The notes: a model not told the origin generated them from the letters alone. Positions 8,741 through 18,242 are shown, counted from the stretch's first letter. The stretch: 64,000 nt of DNA from Ruminococcus sp. AM22-13 (GCF_003471165.1 NZ_QRIL01000004.1:112074-176073), one strand, 5' to 3'. Translations and numbers: made by a program.

Positions 8741-9793
8741 CTAATACATATTCAAATCTTTAACTGAAAATTCAAGAAATACTTTCGTTCCTTTTCCTTC
8801 CGTAGAAGTTATATAAAGGCAATGTCCCAGTTTGCGCATAATCTTGTTACTGAGATACAGTCCGATACCTGTTGCGCGGTTATCATCCCGTCCATTTACC
8901 CCGGTGTAGCCTTTTTCGAAGATTCGCGGAATATCTTCTGCACGAATACCAATTCCGGTATCTTCAATGACCAGTGTAAGGTTTTCTACTTTATTGCAGC
9001 TATCATTTCCTATCGAAATGCTTACATCATCTGTATCCAGAGATAATTTTTTCTCCAGATAAATTCGGATTCCTCCGGTCCGGGTATATTTCAGAGCATT
9101 TGATAAAATTTGTCCGATCACAAATCCCAGCCATTTTTCATCCGTCAGAACATCTTGCGAAATACTTTCATAAGTAAGTGTGAGTTTCTTTGAGACAAAA
9201 ATTCCTGCATATTTATGAATCTGATCACGTATGATCCGGTCAAGAGAACAGTGGGAAAGCTTAAGATCCGAAGACATATCTTCTGTCCTTAGATAGCCAA
9301 GAACCATCTCCACATACTGCTCAATTTTAAAAAGTTCCGAAAGTTTCTCTTTATTTTCCTCAGGACTCTCCTGAAGCAAAAGACGCAGTGCAAAAATCGG
9401 CGTTTTGATCTGATGTGCCCACATCGTATAATAATCTGTCATGTCTTCAGACGACTTCTGGCTGGCAGTCTCCACATCGATACGCATCTGATCCAGCTGC
9501 TGCATGATTTCCTGTTGAAGTCTTTCAGCCTGACCAACAGGAGAATCCAGCTGCGAAAGATTAATATCCGGTGCAGCTGCGATCAGTTCCAACTGTTGTA
9601 CCTTTTTCCTGTATCTGTAAAATCCGTTCAAACACGCACAAATTCCGGTTAATAACCAGAAAACAGTAACATACACCATCGGTTCTATCGGCAGCTGATA
9701 AAGAAAGAAAATTATTTCTGCAAGTATTACGGGAAACATCTGCAGAATGATATAGAATTTAATTTTGTTTATATAATCCAGAAATAGTTTCAT
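8741..9793 (-). CDS. BceS-like intramembrane-sensing histidine kinase
   Basis: 350 aa. Two helices at about residues 12-33 and 38-56 are joined by a very short extracellular loop, the mark of intramembrane-sensing kinases with no ligand domain of their own. H-box WAHQIKTP with His127 follows. The N box is near NALKYTR, and the G boxes are DTGIGI and ATGIGLYLS. Known BceS kinases read transporter flux through direct contact with BceB. The gene lies 27 bases downstream of the response-regulator gene, in the same operon. Confidence 0.88.
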   Translation of the reverse strand: MKLFLDYINKIKFYIILQMFPVILAEIIFFLYQLPIEPMVYVTVFWLLTGICACLNGFYRYRKKVQQLELIAAAPDINLSQLDSPVGQAERLQQEIMQQLDQMRIDVETASQKSSEDMTDYYTMWAHQIKTPIFALRLLLQESPEENKEKLSELFKIEQYVEMVLGYLRTEDMSSDLKLSHCSLDRIIRDQIHKYAGIFVSKKLTLTYESISQDVLTDEKWLGFVIGQILSNALKYTRTGGIRIYLEKKLSLDTDDVSISIGNDSCNKVENLTLVIEDTGIGIRAEDIPRIFEKGYTGVNGRDDNRATGIGLYLSNKIMRKLGHCLYITSTEGKGTKVFLEFSVKDLNMY

Positions 9794-9820
9794 AAAAAAT
9801 CCTTTTGTTTATACTGCGCC

Positions 9821-10489
9821 TTATACCATATATCCAAGACCTTTTTTGGTAATGATAAATTCTTTCAGCCCTTCTTTTTCCAGTTTCCTGCGCAGGCGGG
9901 TAATATTCACAGTCAGCGTATTGTCATCAATAAAACTGTCGCTCTCCCATAGCTTCGTCATAATCGCATCTCTGGAAACAACCTTTCCGGCATGCTCCAT
10001 CAATATTTCCAGAATACGAAGCTCATTTTTCGTAAGATCAATATCGTTTCCATTCCACGTCAGGGTACAGCGGGAAGGACTCAGAACAACCCCATTATAT
10101 TCCAGAACATTTCCCGGAGTTCCAAAGGAATATGCGCGGCGCAGAATCGCCTGAATTTTTGCAGTCAGTACATCCATATCAAACGGTTTTGCAATAAAAT
10201 CATCTGCACCGCGGCTCATTGCCATAACCATATTCATGTTATCTGCCGCCGAAGAAATAAAGATAACCGGAACCTGAGAAATTCTGCGTATTTCTTCACA
10301 CCAGTGAAAGCCATTATAGAAAGGCAGCTTCAGATCCAGCAGGACAAGCTGGGGATCTCTGCGTACAAATTCCTGTATAATATTGGAAAAATCCTCCGCA
10401 CAGGACACATCATATCCCCAGGACGAAAGATTCTTTTTCAGTACTTCTGAGATGATCTCATCATCCTCTACGATAAAAATACGATACAT
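9821..10489 (-). CDS. BceR-like response regulator, OmpR/PhoB family
   Basis: 222 aa. The receiver domain is at residues 1-115 with acidic pocket EDD (8-10), phosphoacceptor Asp52 in LLDLKLP, conserved Thr/Ser near FISSA and Lys in IAKPFD. A winged-helix DNA-binding domain at about 125-222 contains TKNELRILEILMEHAGKVVSRD and TVNITRLRRKLE. It is predicted to activate the transporter promoter at 8657-8686. No copy of the operator was noticed upstream of its own start. Confidence 0.9.
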   Translation of the reverse strand: MYRIFIVEDDEIISEVLKKNLSSWGYDVSCAEDFSNIIQEFVRRDPQLVLLDLKLPFYNGFHWCEEIRRISQVPVIFISSAADNMNMVMAMSRGADDFIAKPFDMDVLTAKIQAILRRAYSFGTPGNVLEYNGVVLSPSRCTLTWNGNDIDLTKNELRILEILMEHAGKVVSRDAIMTKLWESDSFIDDNTLTVNITRLRRKLEKEGLKEFIITKKGLGYMV

Positions 10490-10740
10490 AGTTATCCTTT
10501 CCGGAAATTTCTTAAAATCCTTTGATATTATGAGCTATCGCCCTGATATCATCTAATTATATATGATGACAGATCGTTGTCAACCAAAACTCTACGACAA
10601 CAATTTTAACTATTTTACTCTCTCCCGAAGTTACACCAGAGTACTTTAGCGGCATAATCATTCTCCACTACACCGCTATCGAGCATTTCATATTATTTTA
10701 GGAACATTACACGGTAATTTTTCTATCATTGATATAAAAA
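10490..10740. other. gene-free stretch upstream of the Bce-like regulator
   Basis: AT-rich region between the regulator start and the terminator at 10741-10783. It must hold the regulator-kinase promoter on the minus strand, but I see no strong -35/-10 pair, no frame and no RNA motif. Confidence 0.4.
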
Positions 10741-10783
10741 TACAGGTATACAAAAAGTGAGACACACTCTTTGTACACCTGTA
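10741..10783 (-). terminator. terminator of the tartrate dehydratase operon
   Basis: 10741-10757 pairs with 10767-10783 (TACAGGT..TACAAA against TTTGTA..ACCTGTA). On the minus strand it is followed by ATTTTTATA. It lies about 70 bases past the ttdB stop codon. Confidence 0.7.
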
Positions 10784-10851
10784 TGATAAAGATGGTTTTG
10801 AGGAATTATTATTGGCATTAATCGATAAGTTTCTTAATGTATTACTTTTTA

Positions 10852-11484
10852 TTATTTAATGAATTTTACTTCCGGATAAATAGCCTGTTTGGCTGCTTCT
10901 TTTCTTTGATTAAAGATTACCTTATTCTCTTCGAAAAGGTTTCTTCCCTGTGCATCAATAGATACGATCAGCGGACCAAACTCTTTGACTTTACTGCACC
11001 ATAAGGTTTCCGGCATTCCCAATTCGTCCCAATGATGTTCTGCGATTTTCTCAACTTCAGTAGCTGCTACAACTGCACATCCGGCCGGGAATACACAGTG
11101 GATCGCACCAAATTCCTTACATGCACGCTCTGTATTTGGTCCCATTCCACCTTTTCCCACGATTACGCGGACACCTGTTAATTTTGTAAATTCATATTCA
11201 AATTTCTCCATACGCATGGAAGTTGTCGGTCCTACAGAAACCATTTCATAATCATCTTCTGTCCCTTCGATTTTACGGACAATAGGTCCTGCATGGAAAA
11301 TTGCTTTGTTTCTGATATCATATGGAAGTTCTCTTCCATACTCAACAAGACGACGATGTGCCACATCACGACAGGTCATCAGATCTCCGTCCAGCCATAC
11401 AATATCACCGATTTTAATATCTGCCAGATCTTCTGCACTGATTGGCGTAATAAGAACTTTTTTATCTCCTCTGATTTCGATCAT
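10852..11484 (-). CDS. ttdB: L(+)-tartrate dehydratase beta subunit
   Basis: 210 aa, aligning by eye over its whole length with E. coli Ttd[64 protein letters not shown] and a terminal FIK. With the alpha subunit it forms an Fe-S hydro-lyase that dehydrates L-tartrate to oxaloacetate. The protein is longer than the fumarase beta subunits of this superfamily, and the shared blocks favour tartrate over fumarate. It starts 15 bases after ttdA with a GGAGGG ribosome binding site. The alpha subunit is frameshifted, so activity of the pair is doubtful as read. Confidence 0.85.
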   Translation of the reverse strand: MIEIRGDKKVLITPISAEDLADIKIGDIVWLDGDLMTCRDVAHRRLVEYGRELPYDIRNKAIFHAGPIVRKIEGTEDDYEMVSVGPTTSMRMEKFEYEFTKLTGVRVIVGKGGMGPNTERACKEFGAIHCVFPAGCAVVAATEVEKIAEHHWDELGMPETLWCSKVKEFGPLIVSIDAQGRNLFEENKVIFNQRKEAAKQAIYPEVKFIK

Positions 11485-11499
11485 GATTTTTCCCTCCGT

Positions 11500-12404
11500 T
11501 TATGCATTGAATTTCCAAGTGGAATGTGTATCACAGGTTACTGTCAGGTCAGGATTTACCACAATATGACCACGACGATGTGACCAGCAGCCTACATTTA
11601 CTGCAACACCGATTGCAGATGGATGGCGTGCTGTATTCTCGATATTTACGCCCATTACGGAATATTTTCCGCCCATTCCCTGCGGTCCAAGACCGATTGC
11701 ATTAATTCCGTCTTCCAACAGTTTCTCCATCTTAGCAGCATTAGCATTGTCATTATGAGAGCCAATCGGACGCATCAGCGCTTTCTTGGAATTGAGAACA
11801 GCAGTCTCTACAGATGTACCTACACCAACACCGACAAGGAGCGGAGGACAAGCATTCAGTCCATAACTGGTCATCTGATCAAGTACAAAATCTGTGACGC
11901 CTTCATAACCTGCACCTGGCATAAGCACCATTGCTTTTCCCGGAAGAGTGCATCCGCCGCCTGCCATGTATGCGTAAATTTCACATTTATCACTGTTCGG
12001 AACGATATCCCACCATACAGTCGGAGTTCCTTTTCCAACATTCTTCTTGGTATTATATTCATCAAAAGTTTCTACAGAATTATGTCTTAATGGCGCTGCA
12101 AAAGTAGCCTGTACAACAGCTTCTTTCAAAAGTCCTTCCAGTTCATTGATATATGGGAAATTAGTTCCACATTTCAGCCAGAACTGAAGAACACCTGTAT
12201 CCTGACAGCTCGGACGGTTTAATTCGACAGCCAGTCCCTGGTTTTTCGTCATTGTCTCGTAGAGAACTTTCGGAAGTGCATCTGTTTCCTGAGAGCCGAG
12301 TTCTTCCAGCTTCGCTACTACGTCATCCGGTAATTTTTTCCAATGTAGGCAACAAAATCTGCTACCATGTCTGTTAATACTTTAACTCCATTTTCCTTAG
12401 TCAT
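11500..12404 (-). pseudogene. ttdA: L(+)-tartrate dehydratase alpha subunit, frameshifted near the N-terminus
   Basis: ATG 12404 with AGGAGG (plus 12411-12416) opens a frame of 28 residues (MTKENGVKVLTDMVADFVAY...) that stops at a TAG. From an A6 run (plus T6, 12334-12339) the -1 frame continues KKLPDDVVAKLEELGSQ without a break into the long 3' frame (from 12252 if started at an internal Met). The sum is about 302 aa, the length of E. coli TtdA (303). Fe-S and active-site blocks RPSCQDTG, MAGGGCTLPG, NACPPLLVGVG and GCWSHRRG are intact. One missing A explains the break. A AAA AAT is also a possible slippery heptamer, so sequencing error, mutation and programmed -1 frameshifting all remain open. 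Confidence 0.8.
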
Positions 12405-12671
12405 GTTTTACCTCCTGATATACTTCAGATATTTTCGTGTTATCAATGTACTGGCAAGTTAAATTTCCAATTAACTTACTCCTACATCTGTCACTGATCA
12501 AACAGCAACATTTGGACTGGACTGTAGATTCAGAACTGTCCTGTTTTTTGGCATTTGATTTTTGGGTTTTATTGAGTTATATGTAAAGCAATTTTTCTTT
12601 GCTTTTTAACTTAATATTTTGATTTCTTCCAACCGCCGGGCACGTAGCTGGCAAGATATCCTATTCCGTTT

Positions 12672-12965
12672 TTACGGATAGAACGGAAACAGAATCGGCA
12701 ATAAAATCATACAGATTACAATAAAGATTACCAGCAGAAGAATGGTCGGATTCGGATCTGCTCCGAGAAGTCCTACGATCTTATCCGCAATCAGCTCACC
12801 AGCACCTGTTGTATCCAGGGCTTTCGCCAGTGTAAGAGAACCACCAAAAAGCAATACTACTTTCAAATCAATAGAAGCCAGCGCCTCTTTCTCAGAGATT
12901 ACTCCTGTCAGCACCAGGAAAATCGCTCCGATACAAGCTGAAATCTGAATGCTGATTCCAATCAG
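12672..12965 (-). pseudogene. internal fragment of a DASS/SLC13 anion transporter (TtdT/CitT-like)
   Basis: An open frame reads LIGISIQISACIGAIFLVL, then TGVISEKEALASIDLKVV, LFGGSLTLAKALDTTGAG and a hydrophobic helix before stopping. This is the central part of divalent-anion:Na symporter family transporters such as E. coli TtdT. Both ends are missing: a stop codon sits directly before the fragment at 12966-12968, and the C-terminal half is gone. Its place upstream of ttdAB on the same strand suggests it was the tartrate uptake protein of the locus. Confidence 0.6.
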
Positions 12966-13657
12966 CTACTTATATTCTTCAATATTGCAATGAACTTCAG
13001 GCCGACTATTCCAGTATGTCCAGAGTGAAACCACCCCTCCGTATTGGAATCCCACCTATGCTAAGTACTGTATTTTTCCCGGAACTGCTCACTGCATTTC
13101 ACCAGGATTATCCTGAAATCGCAGTCGTGCTGGAAGAATACGGCTCTGTCCGCGCCTGTAATCTGGTTCAGAATGATACTCTGGATCTGGCGCTGGTCAA
13201 TATGGAACAGTATAATATTGATAAATTCCACAATGTTGTTCTTGCTAATGATCAGGTTGTTTTCTGTGTGAATAAAGACCACCGACTGGCGGATAAAGAA
13301 ATCGTTACTACTAAAGAAATGTCTAAAGAATTACTGATTTTTTTCAATGCTGATTCTGTCCAGAACCAGCTGTTAAAAACAAGATTCGAAATGGATGGAT
13401 ACATACCCAATATTGTTATGCGTAGCAGTCAGATTTACACAACTCTGCAATTTATAAAAACAGGAAAATACAGTTGTTTCCTCTATTCCAGTATGCTTGA
13501 TAAATTTACTGATTCTGAAATTACAGGAATTCCGCTTAATCCGCCAATCCACATTAAGATTGGTATGATCTGGAAAAAAGGAAAATATATCAGTGGAGAT
13601 ATGCAGACGTTTTTGAACTTTACAAGAATGTATTACAGAGAACATCCATTGACTTAA
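12966..13657 (+). pseudogene. LysR-type regulator lacking its DNA-binding domain
   Basis: The conventional ATG (13016) gives 213 aa of LysR effector domain, beginning with PLRIGIPPMLSTVFFPELL. The frame is open back to about 12968 and reads like the normal inter-domain linker (YILQYCNELQADYSSMSR). The first 80 or so residues, including the helix-turn-helix, are absent. The fragment touches the transporter remnant with no spacer, so one deletion appears to have removed the HTH, the divergent promoter and the transporter start. It was probably the tartrate regulator. Confidence 0.65.
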
Positions 13658-13831
13658 TCTCACCAACTACAATGAACGAGAATATACCTCAAAGTTGTCA
13701 TACTGCTAAGGATAGTTGCATGTGACAATTCTTGTAGATAAGTGTGAACACTACCGAAATAATTTTATATGAAATTACTATATGCCTATATGTGAATTAC
13801 TCGATAACTAAGTTACCAGAACATCTGAATT

Positions 13832-13855
13832 AAGGCGGGATGCCGCCTTTTTCAG
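13832..13855 (+). terminator. intrinsic terminator
   Basis: AAGGCGG (13832-13838) and CCGCCTT (13843-13849) with a GATG loop and a following T run. It lies 175 bases after the LysR remnant on the same strand. The sequence between them holds nothing recognised. Confidence 0.65.
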
Positions 13856-13893
13856 GGTGCATCCATGGCACCACTACTGTTTGCTCTTTAAAG

Positions 13894-14564
13894 CTATACA
13901 GCTACTTTTATTATTTCCGGTGTTTTCAGTCCGGTTACGGACAGTTCTTTTTTCCCCGGATTACGTCCATTTCCATCAACAGTTGTCGTATGTTCTCCGT
14001 AATAAGTAGTACTGTAAGTAAGATCATACGCAGGACTTAATCTCCATACATCCTCTGTTTCGTTATACAGATATGTGAAATTTTTCGAATGATCATCTCT
14101 GTTATGGGCAAAAACATTAAAACACATACGCCGGAACATATTTTCCACATCATTTTTATTATCCCTGGTAAGAATCTTCATTAATTTCATTAAACTATGA
14201 TAGTCCAGACTTGGCTGTTCAAAATCAAGCTCCAACAGTGCCGCTGCTGTCAGCATATGAATTTTTTTACACCCTGTTTTATCCAATCTTCTATCAAATC
14301 TTTTAGTACCGAAATATCCCTTACATCTCTCAGATGGAAATAATCTTGTCTCACTCATTATAATTCCGCATTGCATAGCGCACCGAGAATACTCGTATTC
14401 CATTTTTCCAGCATTTACTCCATCTACATGAGCTGGAAATTTAATAATCCATTCTCAAGCCATTCTTCACAATATTGAAATGCAGTTTTATATTCAGCCG
14501 TCATAGCCAATGTTCCCACAAGTTTTTCATCGTAAAACACCTGTAATACATTATCTCGACTCAT
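13894..14564 (-). pseudogene. HipA-family toxin kinase, internally deleted and out of frame
   Basis: ATG 14564 with AGGAGG (plus 14571-14576) opens the normal HipA N-terminus (MSRDNVLQVFYDEKLVGTLA), overlapping the antitoxin stop by 14 bases. At plus 14448-14454 (GAATGGA) the sequence joins, in another frame, to WIIKFPAHVDGVNAGKMEYEY and the HipA C-terminal kinase lobe: GYFGTKRFDR, the catalytic-type HNRDDHSKNF, and SPAYDLTYS. The ATP-binding middle part is lost and the C-terminus seems clipped. The 169-residue C-terminal frame from 14403 could be translated alone but cannot be a working HipA kinase. Confidence 0.7.
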
Positions 14565-14829
14565 TTATAACCTCCTGGATATTTCGATAAGGCACCTGTG
14601 TAAAAATATTTCTGAGTTCATCTGCAATATCCAGTGCCATCGCAATCTTTGTCAAGGATACCAGCGATATCTGTCCTGTCGTTTCGAATCTTTTAATTGA
14701 ACCATAACTTACTCCACTCATAGATGCTAATCTTTGCTGGGAAATAGAACGTCTTTTTCTAATATTCCTGACTCGCTGCGCTAACTTCTGATCTAGTTCT
14801 TCAGCTGTTTCCCATATTAATTGTTCCAT
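14551..14829 (-). CDS. HipB-like XRE-family antitoxin / repressor
   Basis: 92 aa small DNA-binding protein. The helix-turn-helix at about residues 18-70 includes RRSISQQRLASMSGVSYGSIKRFE. HipB-type proteins bind HipA and repress their own operon. It is intact, has a stop overlapping the toxin start, and is preceded by an AT-rich region with inverted AGATAAT/ATTATCT elements. With the toxin broken, it is an orphan antitoxin that may persist as a repressor only. Confidence 0.75.
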   Translation of the reverse strand: MEQLIWETAEELDQKLAQRVRNIRKRRSISQQRLASMSGVSYGSIKRFETTGQISLVSLTKIAMALDIADELRNIFTQVPYRNIQEVINESR

Positions 14830-14845
14830 ATTATCACCTCATTAT

Positions 14846-14902
14846 AGATAATATTTTATTCAAAATTCGCATTTTATATCCATAATATATAATATATTAT
14901 CT
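14846..14902 (-). promoter_or_regulatory. possible antitoxin operator
   Basis: AGATAAT (14846-14852) and ATTATCT (14896-14902) are inverted half-sites in a very AT-rich promoter region immediately upstream of the HipB-like gene. Autorepression through such sites is usual for these loci; binding here is inferred. Confidence 0.4.
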
Positions 14903-14974
14903 GATATTATTTTAGCATCTACAATCCAAAATGACAAGTTTTAGAATTAGGTGAATACTATTTTCAAACATAAC

Positions 14975-15009
14975 AATAGCCTTGACCATACCAAACAATC
15001 AAGGCTATT
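14975..15009 (-). terminator. hairpin after the YibE/F gene
   Basis: AATAGCCTTGA (14975-14985) pairs perfectly with TCAAGGCTATT (14999-15009), 12 bases beyond the stop codon of the YibE/F gene. Confidence 0.6.
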
Positions 15010-15020
15010 ATTCCCCTATT

Positions 15021-16175
15021 TTAATCCAGCTGTTTATTTTTATGAAAAAGCACGGTACAGATCAGTACGGTAAATGGCACTGAAAGTACGATTCCGAAAC
15101 TTCCTGCAAGCCCCTGCATGATTGCAATTCCAATATTATTTGAATTAATAATCTGCTGATACGGAAGATCATATGCGTAATCAAGAAGAAGTGTACTGAC
15201 GCTGCTTCCTGCAAATGCCAGGATAAGCGTATTACTGTCCGTTCCCATCATATCTCGTCCCACACGCAGTCCTGCTTTAAAAAGTTCTGTTCTTGTTAAA
15301 GAAGAATTCTGTTTATAGATTTCATCAATAGCACTGCTGATTGACATTGCAACATCCATAACAGCACCTAAACATGAAATCAGCAGACCTGAAAACAGCA
15401 ATCCACCTACCTGGATGCGATTTGTATTCCAGAGAGTCATCAACGTCTCAATATCCGATACATTATATCCGGAAATTCCAGATGCCTTACTAAAACACCA
15501 TGCGGAAATCCCGGCAAGAACTACTCCGGCAAGAGTTCCAAGCGTTGCGGCACACGTTTTTCGTGTAGGACCTCCGATAAGATACATGGTAACCAGTGTC
15601 GTAATAAAACATACAAACACTGCGGTCCAAAACGGTGAGTATTTCAGATACACAAGCGGCAGATATACAAAAATCACGCAGAAAAACGTAAAGACAAGTC
15701 CAAGGCAGCCTTTTATTCCCTGCTTTCCACCAATCATGCAAAGCGCTAACAGATAAATAAGTGCAAAAATATAAATAACCGATTCTCTATCCTGTGTATA
15801 AACACTGGCAACTGTAGAATCACCTGCAACACTCTGCATAACGATTACTTTCATTCCAGGTTTGCATGCCGCGCCAAATAAATACCCAGAACTACTTGTA
15901 ATATCAAGTTCTTCTCCTTTTCGTACCCCTGTAAGCATGTGTACACGTACTTTCTGCTCTCCTACACGGGTTCCGTTTTCCTCCAGATTATCCTGAAGAA
16001 TTTTCACCACTTTCGCTTTCTCAAATGTCTGCCCTGTCCGAACCACCAATTCTGTTTTTTCTACCTGATTCAGCCTGATAACAAAAACAGCGAACACACA
16101 GACAAGTAAAAAATAAATAAGATACCGGACTGCCTTTTTTCTGGTAAGTAGCCCGGTAAGTTTTATGTTTTTCAT
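15021..16175 (-). CDS. YibE/F-family multi-pass membrane protein
   Basis: 384 aa (PF07907). A signal-anchor helix at about residues 17-37 is followed by an extracytoplasmic beta-rich region of about 100 residues (VRTGQTFEKAKVVKILQDNL...). Seven or eight helices then carry the family core GGPTRKTCAATLGTLAGV and GAVMDVAMSISSAIDE. The family is widespread in Firmicutes and its role is not established. It follows the secreted phosphatase gene by 26 bases and is probably co-transcribed with it. No strong ribosome binding site is visible before the ATG. Confidence 0.75.
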   Translation of the reverse strand: MKNIKLTGLLTRKKAVRYLIYFLLVCVFAVFVIRLNQVEKTELVVRTGQTFEKAKVVKILQDNLEENGTRVGEQKVRVHMLTGVRKGEELDITSSSGYLFGAACKPGMKVIVMQSVAGDSTVASVYTQDRESVIYIFALIYLLALCMIGGKQGIKGCLGLVFTFFCVIFVYLPLVYLKYSPFWTAVFVCFITTLVTMYLIGGPTRKTCAATLGTLAGVVLAGISAWCFSKASGISGYNVSDIETLMTLWNTNRIQVGGLLFSGLLISCLGAVMDVAMSISSAIDEIYKQNSSLTRTELFKAGLRVGRDMMGTDSNTLILAFAGSSVSTLLLDYAYDLPYQQIINSNNIGIAIMQGLAGSFGIVLSVPFTVLICTVLFHKNKQLD

Positions 16176-16201
16176 AGAATTTGATTTCTCAGATTCTGCT
16201 T

Positions 16202-17905
16202 TTAATTCTCAGATGTTTCAGCTACTGCATCTGTAGAAGTATCTGCATTATCTGCTGGTGTATCCGAAGAATCTGATGCTTCAGCGTCACTGTCTGTGGT
16301 GTCAGCAGAAGTGTCTGAGGTATCTGAGGAATTGTTCGTAGTATCTGTGCCCGTTTTTTTGATAGTAAATGTATCATCAATTGCTTCTGCCTTACCATCA
16401 TCTGTAATCTGGTAAGTATCAATAGAGAATGCATCTGCTGTCAATGTAATGACAGAATAACTTGGAAGCCAGTTCTGGCTGCGGGCTGCCACATAATCCT
16501 GCTGAGTGGAAAGAAGTTCATAATACTTAGAACCTGAAGCGGAGTTTGCTGTCATGTACAGGATTCCCTGTGGATCTGTAACGGTATCTCCATCAACATC
16601 TTCGATTGTATAGCAGCTATTATCCTGATGGAATGCATCCAGTGCAGCCTGTGCATCTGTATCTCCTTCTTCCGGAGCAAGTGCGATCTGTTCCTGTGTA
16701 TCTACATTTGTAGCATGATCCCAGTCATAATCTGTTCCATCTGCATTCAGACTGAACTCATATTTACCATGAGTCTGTCCATCACCGTAAAGCATTTTGG
16801 AACGACTGTATGTATGGTCATGTCCCTGAAGGACAACATCGATATCATTTGCATCAAATACAGGAGTAAGCTGTGTACGAAGGATCATACCATCGGTATC
16901 TGAATGATCAAGACCAGATCCGTAAATATCCTGATGAATGGTTACGATACGCCATTTTGCATCCGGATAAGCTTTGACAGCTTCTTCGATTGTTTTCTGA
17001 TGTTCTGCCACGTTATAATTATTGGTATTTAAAACAATGAAAAGTCCCTCACCATAACTGTAGTAATAATCACCACCAGCCTGAGTTTTTCCATTCTCTG
17101 TATTATTCGGATTATTAAAGTGATACATGTAATCTTCATTTAAAGAATCATGGTTACCAATCGTAGTTGCCACTGCAAGACCTTTCAGCGCATCAGCACT
17201 CAGGTAGGAAGCATATTCTTCCTCTTTTGCTTCACCTGTTTTGTTAACCTGGTCACCTGCTGAGATTACAAAGTTAATATCCGGATTTTCCTCAAGTGCT
17301 GTATTCAGAGTACGATTCCATGAAAAGCCATCATTCTCTGCTGCTTTATTTGCCGCACCTGATTCATTGGAAAGCTCTGCGCCATTCTGAGTCTGACCTT
17401 TGGAAGCACCAATCTGCGGGTCGCCTACATAAAGGATCTTTACAGAATCTGTACTCTGTGTTTTATATTCACATACGTCTGTCTGCTCACCGTTTTTCTC
17501 AACTGTGTAATAATAAGTTGTATTCGGTTCCAGTCCTGTAACTGTTACATGATTATATTCATAAGCCTTATCTCCCGTAAGACTCTGATCTACGTCACCG
17601 GCAGTTCCCTCGAATGTCTCAAGATTATCTTTATCTGTTCCAAAATGAACTACAGGTGTTGCATCGCTGTCACCTTTCTCACTATACCATGCGAAATTCA
17701 GCTGAGTATCATCAGCACCAGGCGTAAGAGATACCTTTGTAAAATCAGCTGCTGTTGTTTCCCATGCTGCATCCCAGTCAGACCATCCAGAATCAGCACC
17801 AACCACGCTGCTGTCTGTATAATGATCTGTAGATGCATATGCTGCCGGACAAACCACTGTCATAGAAAGAGCTGTTAAAAGACCTGCAATTAATTTTCTT
17901 TTCAT
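16202..17905 (-). CDS. secreted metallophosphoesterase, purple-acid-phosphatase-like
   Basis: 567 aa with a signal peptide (residues 1-24, cleavage after AYA). A fibronectin-III-like N-terminal domain at about 55-150 has the HVTVTGLEPNTTYYYTV hallmark. The calcineurin-like catalytic domain follows: D162 (GDPQIG), D218 (SAGDQ), N251-H252-D253 (GNHD), H324 (TIHQD) and H362/H364 (GHDHTYSR). The last 60 residues are a low-complexity Asp/Ser/Thr tail with no LPXTG motif. It probably removes phosphate from external esters; the decayed Na/Pi symporter upstream fits a phosphate-scavenging role. Confidence 0.85.
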   Translation of the reverse strand: MKRKLIAGLLTALSMTVVCPAAYASTDHYTDSSVVGADSGWSDWDAAWETTAADFTKVSLTPGADDTQLNFAWYSEKGDSDATPVVHFGTDKDNLETFEGTAGDVDQSLTGDKAYEYNHVTVTGLEPNTTYYYTVEKNGEQTDVCEYKTQSTDSVKILYVGDPQIGASKGQTQNGAELSNESGAANKAAENDGFSWNRTLNTALEENPDINFVISAGDQVNKTGEAKEEEYASYLSADALKGLAVATTIGNHDSLNEDYMYHFNNPNNTENGKTQAGGDYYYSYGEGLFIVLNTNNYNVAEHQKTIEEAVKAYPDAKWRIVTIHQDIYGSGLDHSDTDGMILRTQLTPVFDANDIDVVLQGHDHTYSRSKMLYGDGQTHGKYEFSLNADGTDYDWDHATNVDTQEQIALAPEEGDTDAQAALDAFHQDNSCYTIEDVDGDTVTDPQGILYMTANSASGSKYYELLSTQQDYVAARSQNWLPSYSVITLTADAFSIDTYQITDDGKAEAIDDTFTIKKTGTDTTNNSSDTSDTSADTTDSDAEASDSSDTPADNADTSTDAVAETSEN

Positions 17906-18159
17906 AATAATATACTCCTTTTCAAAAAATATTCTTGTTTTTCAGTCGTCGCATGAAGTATAGCACCCGAATTTTCTAAAAACAACAGATTTTCCTTATG
18001 TTTGACAGACATTTACATATTCCTTAACATAGAATCATAATTGTTAAAATCCGAAGTATAATTAACCATATTAGCCGCGAAATTCAGGTCATTTTATGGG
18101 ACAGTCAGTAATTGTTCCAAATTATTTTGACAAAACAAATTTACCAGATTCAACCCATA
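17906..18159. other. intergenic region upstream of the phosphatase gene
   Basis: Holds the GGAG-like ribosome binding site of the phosphatase gene (around 17914) and AT-rich promoter-like sequence. TTGACA-like matches occur, but no clear -35/-10 pair with good spacing was found on the minus strand. No frame or RNA motif was recognised. Confidence 0.35.
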
Positions 18160-18193
18160 AAAAAAGTACCTCCACCATGGGAAGTACTTTTTT
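18160..18193 (-). terminator. intrinsic terminator of the Na/Pi symporter gene
   Basis: AAAAAAGTAC (18160-18169) pairs with GTACTTTTTT (18184-18193), giving T runs on both strands. It lies 50 bases past the stop codon. Confidence 0.75.
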
Positions 18194-18242
18194 AATAAAC
18201 TTATACAAATGCCATCAAACTAATTATACACTTTAAATTATT

